A stretch of DNA of 64,000 bases, taken from NCBI RefSeq assembly GCF_035046485.1, contig NC_085137.1, positions 10,928,252 through 10,992,251 of the forward strand, given 5' to 3'. The notes beneath the pieces were generated by a model. That model ran no database searches, was not told the DNA's origin, and was given only the letters and a program-made list of their open reading frames with translations. This DNA comes from Aedes albopictus. Lineage: Eukaryota > Arthropoda > Insecta > Diptera > Culicidae. Below, piece after piece: positions 1-10,688 of this stretch (the first letter of the stretch is position 1; every line of letters begins with the position of its first letter). A program made the translations under genes and the position numbers.

Positions 1-1100
1 TTTTCACATTTTCATATCGAATTCCGCATCGTAGAGAAACAAACGAGCACTTTTTGAAAAGAAAATCTAATTCTCTTTCAGATGCGCTTAGATCCGGTAG
101 GTACTTACGAACAACTTATGTGATTAATTTGAGGAGCTCTTGCTATGCCTCCGGCGGGCAATCTTCCGGATTTTTTGTTAGCTGGTCAATCCGGTGTCTG
201 TCGCCGTGGGCATCGAGATTGATGATAATAGAAGCCATTACCAATGGAAAATAGCAACCATCAAAGCAAAATATGAGTTAATTTTGAAAACGAAAAATTT
301 AATTTTTGATGTAAACAAACCATTTTCACCTTATCTCACTTAGCGCCTCTACAATTGGGGATCATCCGAATTCACCTATGGATGAATACCATAATAGTTG
401 TTTTGTAATGAAATGACATTATAGGTGTAAATAATGTACGAAAATCGTAAAAGTCTCATGGTGTCCATATTGCCCCATGGGGGTGTCCATTCTGCCCCGT
501 ATGCTTGAAGACGGTCATCAAAAACTAACATTTTTCGTAACATTTTTTGAAGTGGATAAATCATTTTTCTTCGTGAGCATTCTTATGCAATAGATGCTAA
601 ATAGACTTTAAAAGGATACATGTATCAAAAAACTAAACTTTTTTGACATCTTGCCAGGTAAAGTTGGCAAAAACCTTAGGGTGTCCAAAATTGGGTAGAT
701 GCATCTCTGTTTGTTTTTGACAACATCGGTGGGGGAAAGAGGGAAAACAACTTAATTTTGGGTAACTAGTTTATTCGATATACTCAGCTTTGAGTAAAAT
801 CGACCCAAAAATTAGGTAGTTTGATTTCTCCGTGTACATCCCAACTAACAATCACTCATTTAACAGGCACCATTATGACGAATTAATTCAGCATAATGTT
901 GAATAACATTTGAATTATTTTCACGTACAACCTATATTCGGGTTTTGTTCACACAAATTTGGAGAAGTTGTAAAGCATCATGTTGTGCACCAACTTAATT
1001 TTTTGTTGTTATATATAAAATGCAAAAATGTTGAACTCTCACGAGAGTAATTATTTGCTCTCATGTTGAGAACACCTATTATGAAATAAGAATTACATAT
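1..1100. other. AT-rich stretch, no gene seen
   Basis: No open frame here has a recognisable domain. Around 460-500 a GTGTCC-AT-TGCCCC phrase occurs twice in tandem, and a related GGGTGTCCAAAATTGGG lies near 680. This looks like remnants of a dispersed repeat. Confidence 0.4.
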
Positions 1101-1111
1101 AAAATTACCTA

Positions 1112-1180
1112 AATCCGGATTAGATCTCGAGACCTGTCGATTGCCAGTCGCATGCCTTCCTATCTGCGCCATCCTAGAGA
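1112..1180 (-). mobile_element. tRNA-derived SINE-like module
   Basis: Read on the minus strand it begins with an A-box-like TGGCGCAGATAGGAAGG and ends in a weak B-box-like segment (TCTCGAGATCTAATCC), with an anticodon-arm-like part between. A complete cloverleaf cannot be formed, so I read it as the head of a tRNA-derived SINE rather than a tRNA gene. Confidence 0.45.
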
Positions 1181-1299
1181 TGGTGAGATGCAGCACCCAA
1201 AGCAAAACATAATCTTCCCATGACTCAATAATGATCACCCCTGAACTTGTGTTCAGCAGTGGTGAATAAGCACAGCACGAGGTAATCAACTGAACAGCG

Positions 1300-2525
1300 C
1301 CTTATACTTCAACAGCTGTTCAGCTCAAAACACGTGTTTTCCATTCTGATTTCGCTGTCAGTATTTTTATCGCACGGTGAGAAAACTTGTATCGAATGCG
1401 GTCAAAAAGTGTTGATCCTTTTTGAAGATATTGTTTCCAGACGAACTAATTGCGATATGAATATGTTTTTATTTTTAGTATTAAATATCGATCTTTAAAA
1501 TGTATGACAATATGTGGTGCGGTATGGTCTTGGACATGGTGCAGTCACAGCATCTGTTCAGGTAATGTACTCATGCTCAGTCGAAGATCCGTCAAGCATT
1601 TTTTATTTATGCTTTTGTCATGGAATCTTGATATTATGTTCAATAAATAGTGCATAAGGATGTTTAGAGATACTTGAAATGTGTCGATTTCTGAATGCTG
1701 TTTGATTATCTAGGTGAATGTGGGAACAATATTCAGTAAACACGACGGGACTGCAATGTCAAATGCATCGATCCAAGCGTCTAGTACAATCGAACTGCTG
1801 CGGAAAATAAAAAAAATATAATAATCAAGGTACAAGTTCTCCTTGTTACAGACTAATCATAATAAATAAATGCCTCATTTTTACGTTGATTACGTCTCTT
1901 GGCACTCAATGTTAAACTACATAATTCTATTCTGTTTTATTTTATGTGATTCGTTTGAAATTTTGGTTCTTTAATAACTTGGTAGTCTAAACAATTTTAG
2001 CCATGATTTATCCCATAATCCGAACAAAGTTCCGAGTCAAACTATGACGGGCTGAAGGTGGTTATTTGACAAGTGAAAAGCACATTGTTCAGGAGCATAT
2101 GCTTATCGATGCATCAGCTTGATAAGATGCAGACAAATGTTTTGTTAAACTCCTTTGTTAAGGAATCAATGCTTGTCGAATAAATTTCTTGTTAAACTTT
2201 TGAAAAGTGTTTTAATTTATCATTGTTGATGTACCGATGAGGAAAGTCGAACATTGACTATTTTCTCAATTTAAAAATCATTTAAACAGTAATGTGTAGA
2301 GCATAATTTTAGTTCAGCTATCATTACCATTATTAAGCAACAATTCAGCAAGCTTGCTTGTTTGTGACTTGCAATTGTTAGTTGGGATGTGTAAACAGAA
2401 ATGTAAATACTCCCTAACTTTGCGAAGCTATTCGCTCAGCTAGTGTGAGAGAATGTTCATTTCTCTGTAGCGTTCGACAGCTCTCAGCTAAAAGAGAGAG
2501 TCTGAGCATAAACCGAGAGCACGGA
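1300..2525. other. AT-rich intergenic DNA, nothing recognised
   Basis: Short open frames only, no domain, no clear repeat boundaries. The segment around 2440-2520 is rich in GAGAG/CTCTC. Confidence 0.35.
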
Positions 2526-2529
2526 AGAA

Positions 2530-3368
2530 GCCTGGGCCCAACCCCTCAAAACCCCCTGTAACGCCACTGAGGCTCTCTGGAATGTAGAATTACTGCCAAG
2601 TTCGCCGTGGAACACTTAACAACCAGGTTTGCGTATGAAAGAAGAACATAAACCCTTTTTAGTATACTTCTTCAACTATGTCTTTATTCGCTCAAACAAC
2701 TAAGAAAAACCGAACTCAACAAACTGCAAGAACTCAACCTACTCGATGCAGCTCACAAAACATATGCCTACCTACTTTTGCCAACTTACCCAGTAAGGGG
2801 CTAGACACTAGTCGCTTAGATCAATTACTTTTGTGAGGGGAGAGACACAACTCATTCTTCAACATGGAATCCCCAAACACGTCACTAAGTAAAACCCGCT
2901 GAAATTTCCTGAATTGGCTCCGAAAACCCTTGAAACCGCTGCGGACCTCCTGTAACGCACCTGAGACCCTCCTAAACAAGGATGGGAAATGTCACGAAAT
3001 TTCAATTTTCCAATTTCCACCACTTCCGGTGTAAATTTCTGTCCGATTGCATCACCAATCCCAAATAGTGATTAGTTATGGGAATAATCCCACGAAGACG
3101 CTCATGTAATACCTCTGTAACTTTCTGGAATTCCTAAGATACCACCGACAATTCCCTAAAACTTCCAAAATCTCCCCTGTAACGCCTCCGGAACCTCCTG
3201 AAATCCCTCCGAAAACTCCCTGAAATTCCCGTGTATCCCATGTAACTGTAATCCCTGAGACCCTTAGAAACCCCCCACAAACCCTGTGAAGCTCCCTGAA
3301 ATACCTCAGAAAACCCCCTGTTACGCCCCTGAATCGCATTTCCTCCTGAAACCCCCTTGAAAGCCCTC
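2530..3368. repeat. Degenerate short-period repeat (CCTGAAAC type)
   Basis: Loosely periodic copies of CCCTGAAAC, CCTGTAACGCC, ACCTCCTGAAATCCC and similar run along the plus strand, densest from 2880. The same family recurs at 42609-43020 and 49310-50930. Its lack of stops creates spurious glycine/arginine-rich open frames on the minus strand. Confidence 0.6.
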
Positions 3369-3370
3369 TT

Positions 3371-3706
3371 AGGGGCTGTCCATTAATTACGTAAGGGAAT
3401 TTTAGCGATTTTTCGACACCCCCTTCCCCCCTTGGGGGTGATGCACAAATTATGTCACGCAAAAATCGACCTTTTTCAACCCCCCCTCCCCCCTATGTCA
3501 CACTTTTTGTATGGAATCTCAATATTTTTTGTATGGGTCGTCACGTTCTGCAAAACCCCCCCTCCCCCCTAAAAGCGTGACGTAATTTGTGTACGACCCC
3601 TTGTAAGATTTTTTGTATGAGAACCCAAAAATTTTTGCATGGCGCGTAAGATTTCTCAAACCCTCCCTCCCTCCATAAACCCTTACGTAATTAATGGACA
3701 GCCCCT
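3371..3706. mobile_element. MITE with GGGGCTGTCC termini
   Basis: The left end GGGGCTGTCCATTAATTACG and its reverse complement at the right end form nearly perfect inverted repeats of about 27 bp. The element is flanked by TTA-like bases. The interior is C-rich (CCCCCCTCCCCCC) with no coding capacity. Confidence 0.8.
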
Positions 3707-3823
3707 TAAACCTCGCAAGACCCAGAGATGAACCAGCCCCCAGATGAAAATCTCGCTAATGAAGATAAATAAATAAATAACCCCGCAAGACCCCCCTTTC
3801 AATCACCTGGTAACTCACCCTTC

Positions 3824-4379
3824 ATACATACATACATACATACATTTATTTGTTCAACATCATTAAGACAAGACATAATAAACAATAGTACGCCACAATA
3901 CTCGGTTTGTGGCTGCCGCTTTCCATCCTCGGTCGCGCCCAATGCTCGCCAAGTCACGCTACACCTGGTCCGCCCATCGTGCTCTCTGCGCTCCACGCCT
4001 TCTTGTGCCAACCGGATCAGTTGCAAACACCAGCTTTTCATGGTTGTTGTCCGGCATTCTTGCAACATGCCCTGCCCACCGTATCCTTCCGCCTTTGGTC
4101 ACCTTCTGGATGCTGGGTTCGCCGTAAAGGGCAGCGAGCTCGTGGTTCATCCTTCTCCGCCACACACCGTTCTCTTGCACACCGCCGAAGATCGTTCTTA
4201 GCACGCGTCGCTCGAAAAATCCGAGTGCTTGTAGGTCCTCCTCGAGCATGGTCCATGTCTCGTGCCCGTAGAGGATCACCGGTCTTATTAGCGTTTTGTA
4301 CATGGTGCATTTGGTGCGTGGGTGAATCTTTTTCGACCGCAGTTTCTTCTGGAGCCCGTAGTAGGCCCGACTTCCGCTG
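3824..4379 (-). mobile_element. 5'-truncated RTE-like LINE fragment
   Basis: This is the 3' part of the same LINE family as the full copy at 10689-14091. On the minus strand it encodes the C-terminal region (YYGLQKKLRS, ETWTMLEED, RWAGHVARMP) with frameshifts. The 3' end is a (CATA)n tail at 3824-3845. A 10-bp direct repeat CTCACCCTTC at 3814-3823 and 4380-4389 is the target-site duplication, and sequence identity with the full copy stops exactly at 4379. Confidence 0.9.
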
Positions 4380-4679
4380 CTCACCCTTCCTAAACTTATT
4401 TATAAGCCATTTAGTCATATGGGGCACGGTTTTGTAAATCATGCCGATGGAACTACGATTATGCTGCTAACGACCGCCCGTGAAAGGTTAGATCTAGATT
4501 CTGTGAAGAGACCTTTTACTTTGAGATACTTGATGAGACAGAACAGTTCGAGTACTCAAAGACACGTAATGGATGCTCCGAATGGCAGCTCGTAAGTCAC
4601 AAAGCTAGTCCGTCGAGAAAAGTAATTGTACGTTTCATTCATAGTCACCATAAGGGGAACAGCTTCTCCTGGTACCGTA

Positions 4680-5240
4680 GGTATTCCTCCAGGTATTTAT
4701 TCAAGGGATTTCACTTATGATTCCCTCGGCATGCTTGATGAGGTTTCTCTAAGAGTAAATTCTTACTAGGATTTCTCTAGAAATATCTTCTATGAAATCT
4801 CCTGGAAATTCTAGGAATTCCTCCAGATGTTTTTCGAAGAGCTCTTGGTGGGACCATTCAAGACAATCTTCATAGATTTTATCCAGAAATTTCAGCTGGG
4901 TTCGTCAAGCAATTCCTAGGACACATCCAGAAATTCTTATACTGTATTACCTTCAGGAGTTCTTCTAGGGATATCTCCAGAGATTTCTCATGGGATTTCT
5001 TTAGGGATGTTCGCTGGGATTATTCGTGGTAATATTATTCCGGACATTCTTATAGAAGTTCCTCCGGTAAATCGTCTTGGAATTACTTCAGATATTTTAT
5101 CCAGGGATTCCTCCAGTTATTAATCATGAGATTCCGCCAGGAGCTCCTCGTGGCCATCCTCCAGAAATTCCTCACGCATGCTTCCTGTGGTTCTTCCAGC
5201 TATTCTTACTAGGATTCCTCCAGAAATTCTTACTGTGGTA
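4680..5240. repeat. Degenerate GGAATTCCT-type repeat
   Basis: Irregular copies of ATTCCTCCAG, GGATTTCTC, CAGGAATTC occur with a period near 10-15 bp. The same family appears at 5520-5600, 14600-14960, 18190-19200, 19520-19770 and 55500-55855. Confidence 0.55.
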
Positions 5241-5298
5241 CAATGATACATATTGCCCATTTTACTGGCATTTTACCAGGTTAGCTGGTATGTCTGAA

Positions 5299-5508
5299 AC
5301 ATACTGGAAAAACTTGTAATTAGAAGGCACGAAATGTTGCTAATTGGCAAATTGAGAGATGAAATTTGTGAAAAAAAATCGCGTTCTGGTGGGATCCGAA
5401 CCCACGACTCCGTATTCGCTAGACCGCGATGTTTTTCACAAATTTCATCTCTCAATTTGCCAATTAGCAACATTTCGTGCCTTCTAATTACAAGTTTTTC
5501 CAGTATGT
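5299..5508. mobile_element. Foldback element with tRNA-like core
   Basis: Essentially perfect 77-bp inverted arms (5299-5375 and 5432-5508) enclose a 56-bp core. On the minus strand the core contains GTGGGTTCGGATCCCAC, a complete T-arm with a B-box, enclosed by ATCGCG/CGCGAT as an acceptor-like stem and followed by a T-run. The D-arm is missing, so the core is the 3' half of a tRNA, not a functional gene. Confidence 0.8.
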
Positions 5509-5639
5509 CTTACTGTGGTTCTTCAGAAAATCTGTTAGCGATTCCTCTAGAGCTTTCTCCCGGCTTTCTTGTTGTGATTCTTCCAGGCAATCCTAATTAA
5601 GGTCGTGTCCTAAGCCGTGCCATGATCTCAATCACCATT

Positions 5640-6535
5640 AGACCGGCCCACATTTGTATAACGCGAAAAAAAGTTTTCTCTTGAATCGTGCCTTTGGATG
5701 AGAAGATCAATCTGTGAAAGATTCAACTCAATCGGTTGAAAACTGAGCTGGCGCAAATGAGTTGAAGGTTTGTATGGGATGTTCAGTCCAAATTATGGGA
5801 AATTGGATGACCTCCAGTCTCTCATACAGCTCGCCGGTTTGGTGGGTTCGATTTGGCTAAGAATTGAAAGAATAGAAGTAGAAGTAGATACCCTAATGAA
5901 CAACTTTGTAGAAGACCATGTCATGATAAAACTTAAATAAGTTGCGGTTTTAACCAACGAAAGCAGGGTGAGGACTTCTTCCCCCGTTTACTCTCGGTAG
6001 TTATATGCAGCACGTGTTTGTCGCCCGAAACTTGCGCACTACATCATAGGCGGCTATGTTATCCTTCATTTCCATTGCTCACGCACGTGGGTGAGTATCG
6101 AGACAATGAATAATTACATTGCTGCCTATGATGTAGCGCGCAAGCTACGGCCGACCAACACGTGATGCATATAACAACCGAGAGTAAACGGGGGATGATG
6201 TCCTCATCCTGCTTTCGTTAGCTAAAACCACAACTATTTTAATTTGTATCATGATATTGTTGTTCTACAAAGTTGTTCATTAGGGTATCAACTTCTATTC
6301 TTTCAATTCTGGGCCAAATCGAACTCACCAAACCGGCGAGCTGTATGAGAGACTGGAGGTCATCCAATTTCCCATATATTTGGACTGAACATCCCATACA
6401 AACCTTCAACTCATTTGCGCCAGCTCAGTTTTCAACAAATTGAGCTGAATCTCCCACAGATTGTTCTTCTCATCTAAAGGCACGATTCTAGAGGGTGCCC
6501 CGTGGAATTTTTCGACATTTTTGTATTTGGGCCAG
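5640..6535. mobile_element. Long inverted repeat, about 0.9 kb
   Basis: The left arm (from GACCGGCCCACATTTG) is mirrored by the right arm (ending CAAATG-like/GGGCCAGTCC), with the centre near 6085 and almost no loop. Arms are about 430 bp at roughly 85-90% identity by eye. Shared blocks include TGGATGACCTCCAGTCTCTC and CATCATAGGC. No coding capacity is evident. Confidence 0.8.
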
Positions 6536-6723
6536 TCCAGCACCAATCAAATGACGTCTGAAGTTCGTTCAAAATGTTCGTTGTTCATCCTTTTTTTAAC
6601 AATCATAGATAGGTACCTGAAGCCCTGGCGCAGAAAATTAGTTCGACCGCGAGCCATACCGTGTCGCTGCTGTCGGTAAAATGCGTTCGCTTGCTCAGAG
6701 CCAGTGAGATATATTCTTTATTA

Positions 6724-6906
6724 TACGGTCAGTTTTTTTATGCGGGGGATACGTACCGCGTAAAAAACTCAGTTCAAAATTCGAAAAATCGTCTTACCAT
6801 TTCTCGACGAATCATGCAAAAATAAGATGAACAAAACGTAATTGTATGGAGTTTTCATTTACGCGGCCGTGTAAATAGAAACCGCGTAAAAAAAAACCAG
6901 ACTGTA
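6724..6906. mobile_element. TA-flanked MITE, family 1
   Basis: Starts CGGTCAGTTTTTTTATGCGG and ends CCGCGTAAAAAAAAACCAGACTG, flanked by TA on both sides. It is an inverted-orientation copy of the element at 55247-55421, sharing the inner block GGATACGTACCGCGTAAAAA. The TA duplication suggests mobilisation by a Tc1/mariner-type transposase. Confidence 0.8.
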
Positions 6907-6996
6907 TTTGATGGAGGTTTGGGTGTAAGAGCTGGTGGACCACTTGCACTAGTTCGGAAAAATAAATCATAATACATCGATGTTTGTTATACTATT

Positions 6997-8167
6997 TTAT
7001 TGCGGTAGAATTTCAGTATCGATGAGCTCGTCGAGCATATCCAGCAGTCGGCTACGGTACGGAGGATCTGTTTGGAATGCCTTCAAACAGACGGCGACCT
7101 TTGATTGGGGCATGAAGCCACAGCTTGAGTCGGGTTCGGACAATATTGTTTGCAGATAGCTTTGAGGAAGTAGCACTTCTGGGCTTATTAGACATGAGTG
7201 GATTACACCAGCTGATTTATAGAAAGCACACGAGTCTTTGAAGAGTTCTGGATCAAGATAGATTTCGTGGGTTGCCAAAATGGTTTTAAGGTTTGAGTAA
7301 TAATCCATTATCAATGCGTCGTAATGCTGCGACCTAAAAATCCGAGACGTTGAAAGACTGATGACTAAGTTCAGATCGTATGCAGGTGGGACATATCGTG
7401 CCATTTGAAAATCAACTAAAATACAATCTTCTGGAATACCGGCTAGTGATCGGAACATGAGATTATTCTTCCACAAATCTCCATGACAAAGAACGTTCTG
7501 GAACTTCCGCGAGGGTTTGACGAATTCGAATATTTTCCGCATCACTTGTGGAAGTTCTTCTAAAATGACGTTCAATCGCTTAAGATTTTTCTCGGATAGT
7601 TTCACAACCTCACACCAGAAGCGAATAACATTTTCAACATCTTTCCTGCGAACGCTATCCCGCGTGTAGTCTTGCCAGCGCATCCATCGCTTTTCGCAGT
7701 TGAAAGCCATCCAGAAGCCCACTATTGGCCGCAACAATGTCGTAGCCTTTGGTCTTCAAATTTTCCAAAACGATCAGTCTATTTCCTTTAGCAAGAACCA
7801 TTCTAGGGGCGAAGTTCTTTCCACCTACCGCTTGGTGAATTCGCGGAAGAACCTCTTGGAACAGCTTTATTTCCTTCCGGAACGTTCCTATGCTCTCCAA
7901 ATATTCCACCAAACAGGGATTCTGTCGAGGAAGTGCTTTCACAAAGAACGACAGCTTGCGATCGGACTGATCTGGCGGCACTCCTTGCCAACGTACGCTA
8001 ACTCGCAGCGCATAGTGCTCCGAAAGAAATCCATCTACGGTCGAACTGAATCGTTCCACAGAATGATCTTGAACGATAACTTGGTCCTTTGAACACTCGC
8101 TTGCCGTGGCAACGATCGAAACCAGCTCATCGATACTGAATTCGGGAACTAAACCTGCGGAATCCAT
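6997..8167 (-). pseudogene. EcKL (CHK-like kinase), frameshifted copy
   Basis: Two open frames make up one EcKL. The N-terminal frame (8167 to 7655, 170 aa) starts MDSAGLVPEF and has the beta-3 lysine in SFFVKALP, the FRKE helix and the hinge LIVLENLKTKG. It ends at a stop right after DALARLHAG. The C-terminal frame resumes in another register at DSVRRKDVENVI and contains the catalytic CHGDLWKNN and ILVDFQ motifs. Aligned to the neighbour at 8313-9605, about 30 residues between HAG and the RKDVENV block are absent. The lesion is therefore an out-of-frame deletion near 7655, not an intron, because the two parts abut with no intervening DNA. The stop codon overlaps an AATAAA (6996-7001). A deletion fixed in this genome makes it a pseudogene; an assembly error at the junction is the alternative. 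Confidence 0.8.
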
Positions 8168-8196
8168 CTCTTTGCTAGGGGATCTACTACACTCGT

Positions 8197-8202
8197 TACT
8201 GA
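8197..8202 (-). promoter_or_regulatory. Initiator (TCAGTA) of EcKL at 6997-8167
   Basis: TCAGTA on the minus strand, with the A about 33 nt upstream of the ATG, matches the arthropod initiator. It lies in the only 145 bp between the upstream EcKL stop and this gene's start. Confidence 0.45.
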
Positions 8203-8312
8203 ACTCCTATCCTTTATTTGAAGCCAATTGTTTTCGGTGGACTGTTTGCTTCTTGTGCAGAATCTACAATCAAGTGTCGTGACAAGATACGGTCCATCTC
8301 TTTTATGATCTG

Positions 8313-9605
8313 TCAATCAAGGTCTGCATTATCGTTTGCGCAGTGCAGCTCGGGTAGCAACTCCTGCACCATATCCAACATACGGAGGCGATAACAGTCG
8401 TCGCTCCGGAATGCATTCAGACAAATGTTGACTTTCGGCTGAGGCATGAACCCGGCACATTCGGTGGCGAGATCGAACACATGATCAATGAAGCTTGATG
8501 GTAGCAGAACCTCCGGACCGATTATACAACCGTGGATTTGCCCGGCAAGACGGTAGTGTTCGCAACTGGCTTCAAAGGAATTCCTTGTGTAGATTGCAGT
8601 AGGATCAACCCCGTTACGAGTTAACACAGTTTGGAAAGTATCATAATAACCGTTCAACAAAGAATTCATGTGTTTACAGCGGAACTCAAATGTGGTCGTC
8701 AACGATAGTAGCAGATTTATGTCGTACGCTGGAGGAGTGTAGCGCGATAGTTGGAAATCTACTAAGATACATTCTTCAGGAACTCCAGAGGGCGTACTTC
8801 TGAACATCACGTTGTTACTCCAAAGATCACCATGACTGAACACGTTTCTCCACTGTGTTGACGGCTTTACGTACTCGTACAAACTCCTGATCGTATCTGG
8901 AAGAGCAGTCAGAATAGTTCCCAGTTTAGATGAATCACGCTCCACGACTCTCATGAACTCGCACCACAAAACTATCACGTTTTCAACGTCCCTTGTTCGT
9001 ATACTTCCTTGTACTCCGGTCCAGGCGTTCTCGTTCAACACATCGGGAAACATCTCCGTCAAACCTTGATCTTCTTTTTGCTCAAGCAGAATCGTCCCCG
9101 CGTGGAAATACGCCAAAGTCTCCAACACTTTCTCCAACTGGGCGTATTCCATCAGACCTCTGTTCCCCTTCAAAATATCGAACCCTTTGGTCTTAACATT
9201 CTCCATCACAATCAGCCGGTCTTCCTTGGTTAGCAGATACTTTGGCACAACCTGTCTCCCGCCGAGCATTCGTTCCACCTCCGGAATGACCTTCTCGCAA
9301 AGCGCCACCTCCTTCCGGAAGCTCCCAATCTCGTCCAAGTACTTTGCCAACACCAAGTTCCCCTTCGGGACGGCCTTCAGAAAGAAAGAAACCTCCCGCG
9401 TACTCGGTGGTTTGTCGTTGCCGAAAACGACCACCACCCTCAGGGCAAAATGATCCGCCAAGAAGCCATCTGGGCTTCCTCCGAAACGTTCGATCCAGGC
9501 AGATTGCACCGCCGTCGGGGGATGGGTATCATGGCTGGCAAAGTGCCGTTGGACAACCAGCTGGACGTCGTCGTCGGAGAGATCCAAATCCGATAATTTT
9601 AGCAT
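8313..9605 (-). CDS. EcKL, ecdysteroid kinase-like (CHK) protein
   Basis: Intronless 430-aa protein. I start at MLKLSDLDLS (9605); the frame stays open a further 71 codons upstream, but that part has no family similarity and contains the initiator. Visible kinase features: ATP-binding lysine K77 in SFFLKAVP, helix-C glutamate E99 in FRKEV, hinge LIVMENVKTKGF (131-142), catalytic loop SHGDLWSNN (257-265) with D260 and N265, and the metal-binding D283 in LVDFQ. This is the EcKinase/CHK-like family (PF02958), of about 400-430 aa. The prototype phosphorylates the 22-hydroxyl of ecdysteroids, and insect relatives are implicated in detoxification; the substrate here is unknown. No signal peptide or membrane segment, so cytosolic. 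It lies head-to-tail 145 bp upstream of the broken EcKL and shares TKGF/YD-I-GL, RDVENVI and PEVLLP blocks with it. Confidence 0.95.
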   Translation of the reverse strand: MLKLSDLDLSDDDVQLVVQRHFASHDTHPPTAVQSAWIERFGGSPDGFLADHFALRVVVVFGNDKPPSTREVSFFLKAVPKGNLVLAKYLDEIGSFRKEVALCEKVIPEVERMLGGRQVVPKYLLTKEDRLIVMENVKTKGFDILKGNRGLMEYAQLEKVLETLAYFHAGTILLEQKEDQGLTEMFPDVLNENAWTGVQGSIRTRDVENVIVLWCEFMRVVERDSSKLGTILTALPDTIRSLYEYVKPSTQWRNVFSHGDLWSNNVMFRSTPSGVPEECILVDFQLSRYTPPAYDINLLLSLTTTFEFRCKHMNSLLNGYYDTFQTVLTRNGVDPTAIYTRNSFEASCEHYRLAGQIHGCIIGPEVLLPSSFIDHVFDLATECAGFMPQPKVNICLNAFRSDDCYRLRMLDMVQELLPELHCANDNADLD

Positions 9606-9619
9606 GGTAGCTGTCTTGT

Positions 9620-9625
9620 AACTGA
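9620..9625 (-). promoter_or_regulatory. Initiator (TCAGTT) of EcKL at 8313-9605
   Basis: TCAGTT on the minus strand, the A about 18 nt upstream of the chosen ATG. The same motif sits 18-43 nt before the ATG of all four EcKL genes, which supports the start choices. Confidence 0.5.
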
Positions 9626-9829
9626 CCGGAATGTCGTATGAAAACTGGTGCTCGGTTGAGATAGATTTATGAGGGAGTTTTGATAAATTATGAGGATTAG
9701 AAAAACACAGCGATAAGACTGGCAAACATGACTCGGTGAAAGCGTAATTAGAATTCTTTGAGTTGGCTGATTGCGCAAAGCATAGTTTTTGGTGAATGTC
9801 AATGTTAATCGTTTCCAATGTAATAGATC

Positions 9830-10504
9830 CTATGTTTTTTGCGTGTTTGCCAACTAATCATCGAATTATGTGAATCTACTTGGCACAGACTTGGGTTGAG
9901 ACTTACAGAACAATGTGAAATTAGTATTCTAGGTTGAGAGTGATGTTTGCGTTACGTGGATTTTCGACAAATGATCTGACATTTCGGTAACACATCCCAG
10001 GTAACATTTTGATGACCATTAGTCTTGTAGACTAATGTGCTTAATGGCGATGTCTGGAGCGTTCTCCTCAACTCCCACGGCAGCGCTCGAAGCTCTATTT
10101 GACGTTGTCCCACTACACATTCATCTCAAACAAGAAGCACTTTCTTGTAAATATGAAAATATTTGAAGGGCATCCGTAGATATTGGTGATCAATGGATAA
10201 CAAATTTGTTCATTATTGAAATGGTATCGAGTAGCAATCCGTTAGACTGAATTTCCGCATTTCAACTAGTTTGATATTTCCTTAACATATTATGTTATAG
10301 ACTTAATATTCGCACTTGTTTTGTTATTAATATAGTATTAAGGACTGTATCGGAAATGAACTATAAACATTCAAATACCTTCCATGTTACTCGGAAAAGC
10401 AGATGGATTTTGCCCCATTTCCGCGGGAAACGACCAAAATGCTTATGTTGTCCACTTTACCCCCACCACCCCTATGCCAAAAAACTTTGTCGATTCGATG
10501 CTTG
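9830..10504. other. Intergenic, with MITE-end fragment
   Basis: No gene seen. A perfect hairpin CATTAGTCT-TGT-AGACTAATG lies at 10017-10037. TTGTCCACTTTACCCCCACC at 10448-10467 matches the ends of the element at 17267-17987, so a fragment of that family is here. Confidence 0.45.
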
Positions 10505-10688
10505 TTAACCCTTTATAAGGCAGTGGCAACTATATTGCCACCTACTGTTTGTATTTTTTTCTGTTTTATAACAATTTATTTCGAACTTTTTTTTTGGTTT
10601 ACGCAAATTTGGGATTACTAACAACGCCTGGTATTTTTTTGGTACTAAACATAGCTTTATCAACAATTTAGGAGCCATTCGTAGGCTT

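Noticed and set aside
3076..3462. Minus-strand Gly/Arg-rich frame as a gene
   Set aside because: It is a translation of the degenerate CCTGAAAC repeat running into a MITE end; the same happens at 42758-43073 and 49836-50951.
5376..5431. tRNA gene
   Set aside because: Only the T-arm and an acceptor-like stem are present; the D-arm is missing and the sequence is the core of a foldback element.
7655..7737. An intron joining the two EcKL halves
   Set aside because: The halves overlap on the same bases with no GT-AG interval, and about 30 conserved residues are missing.
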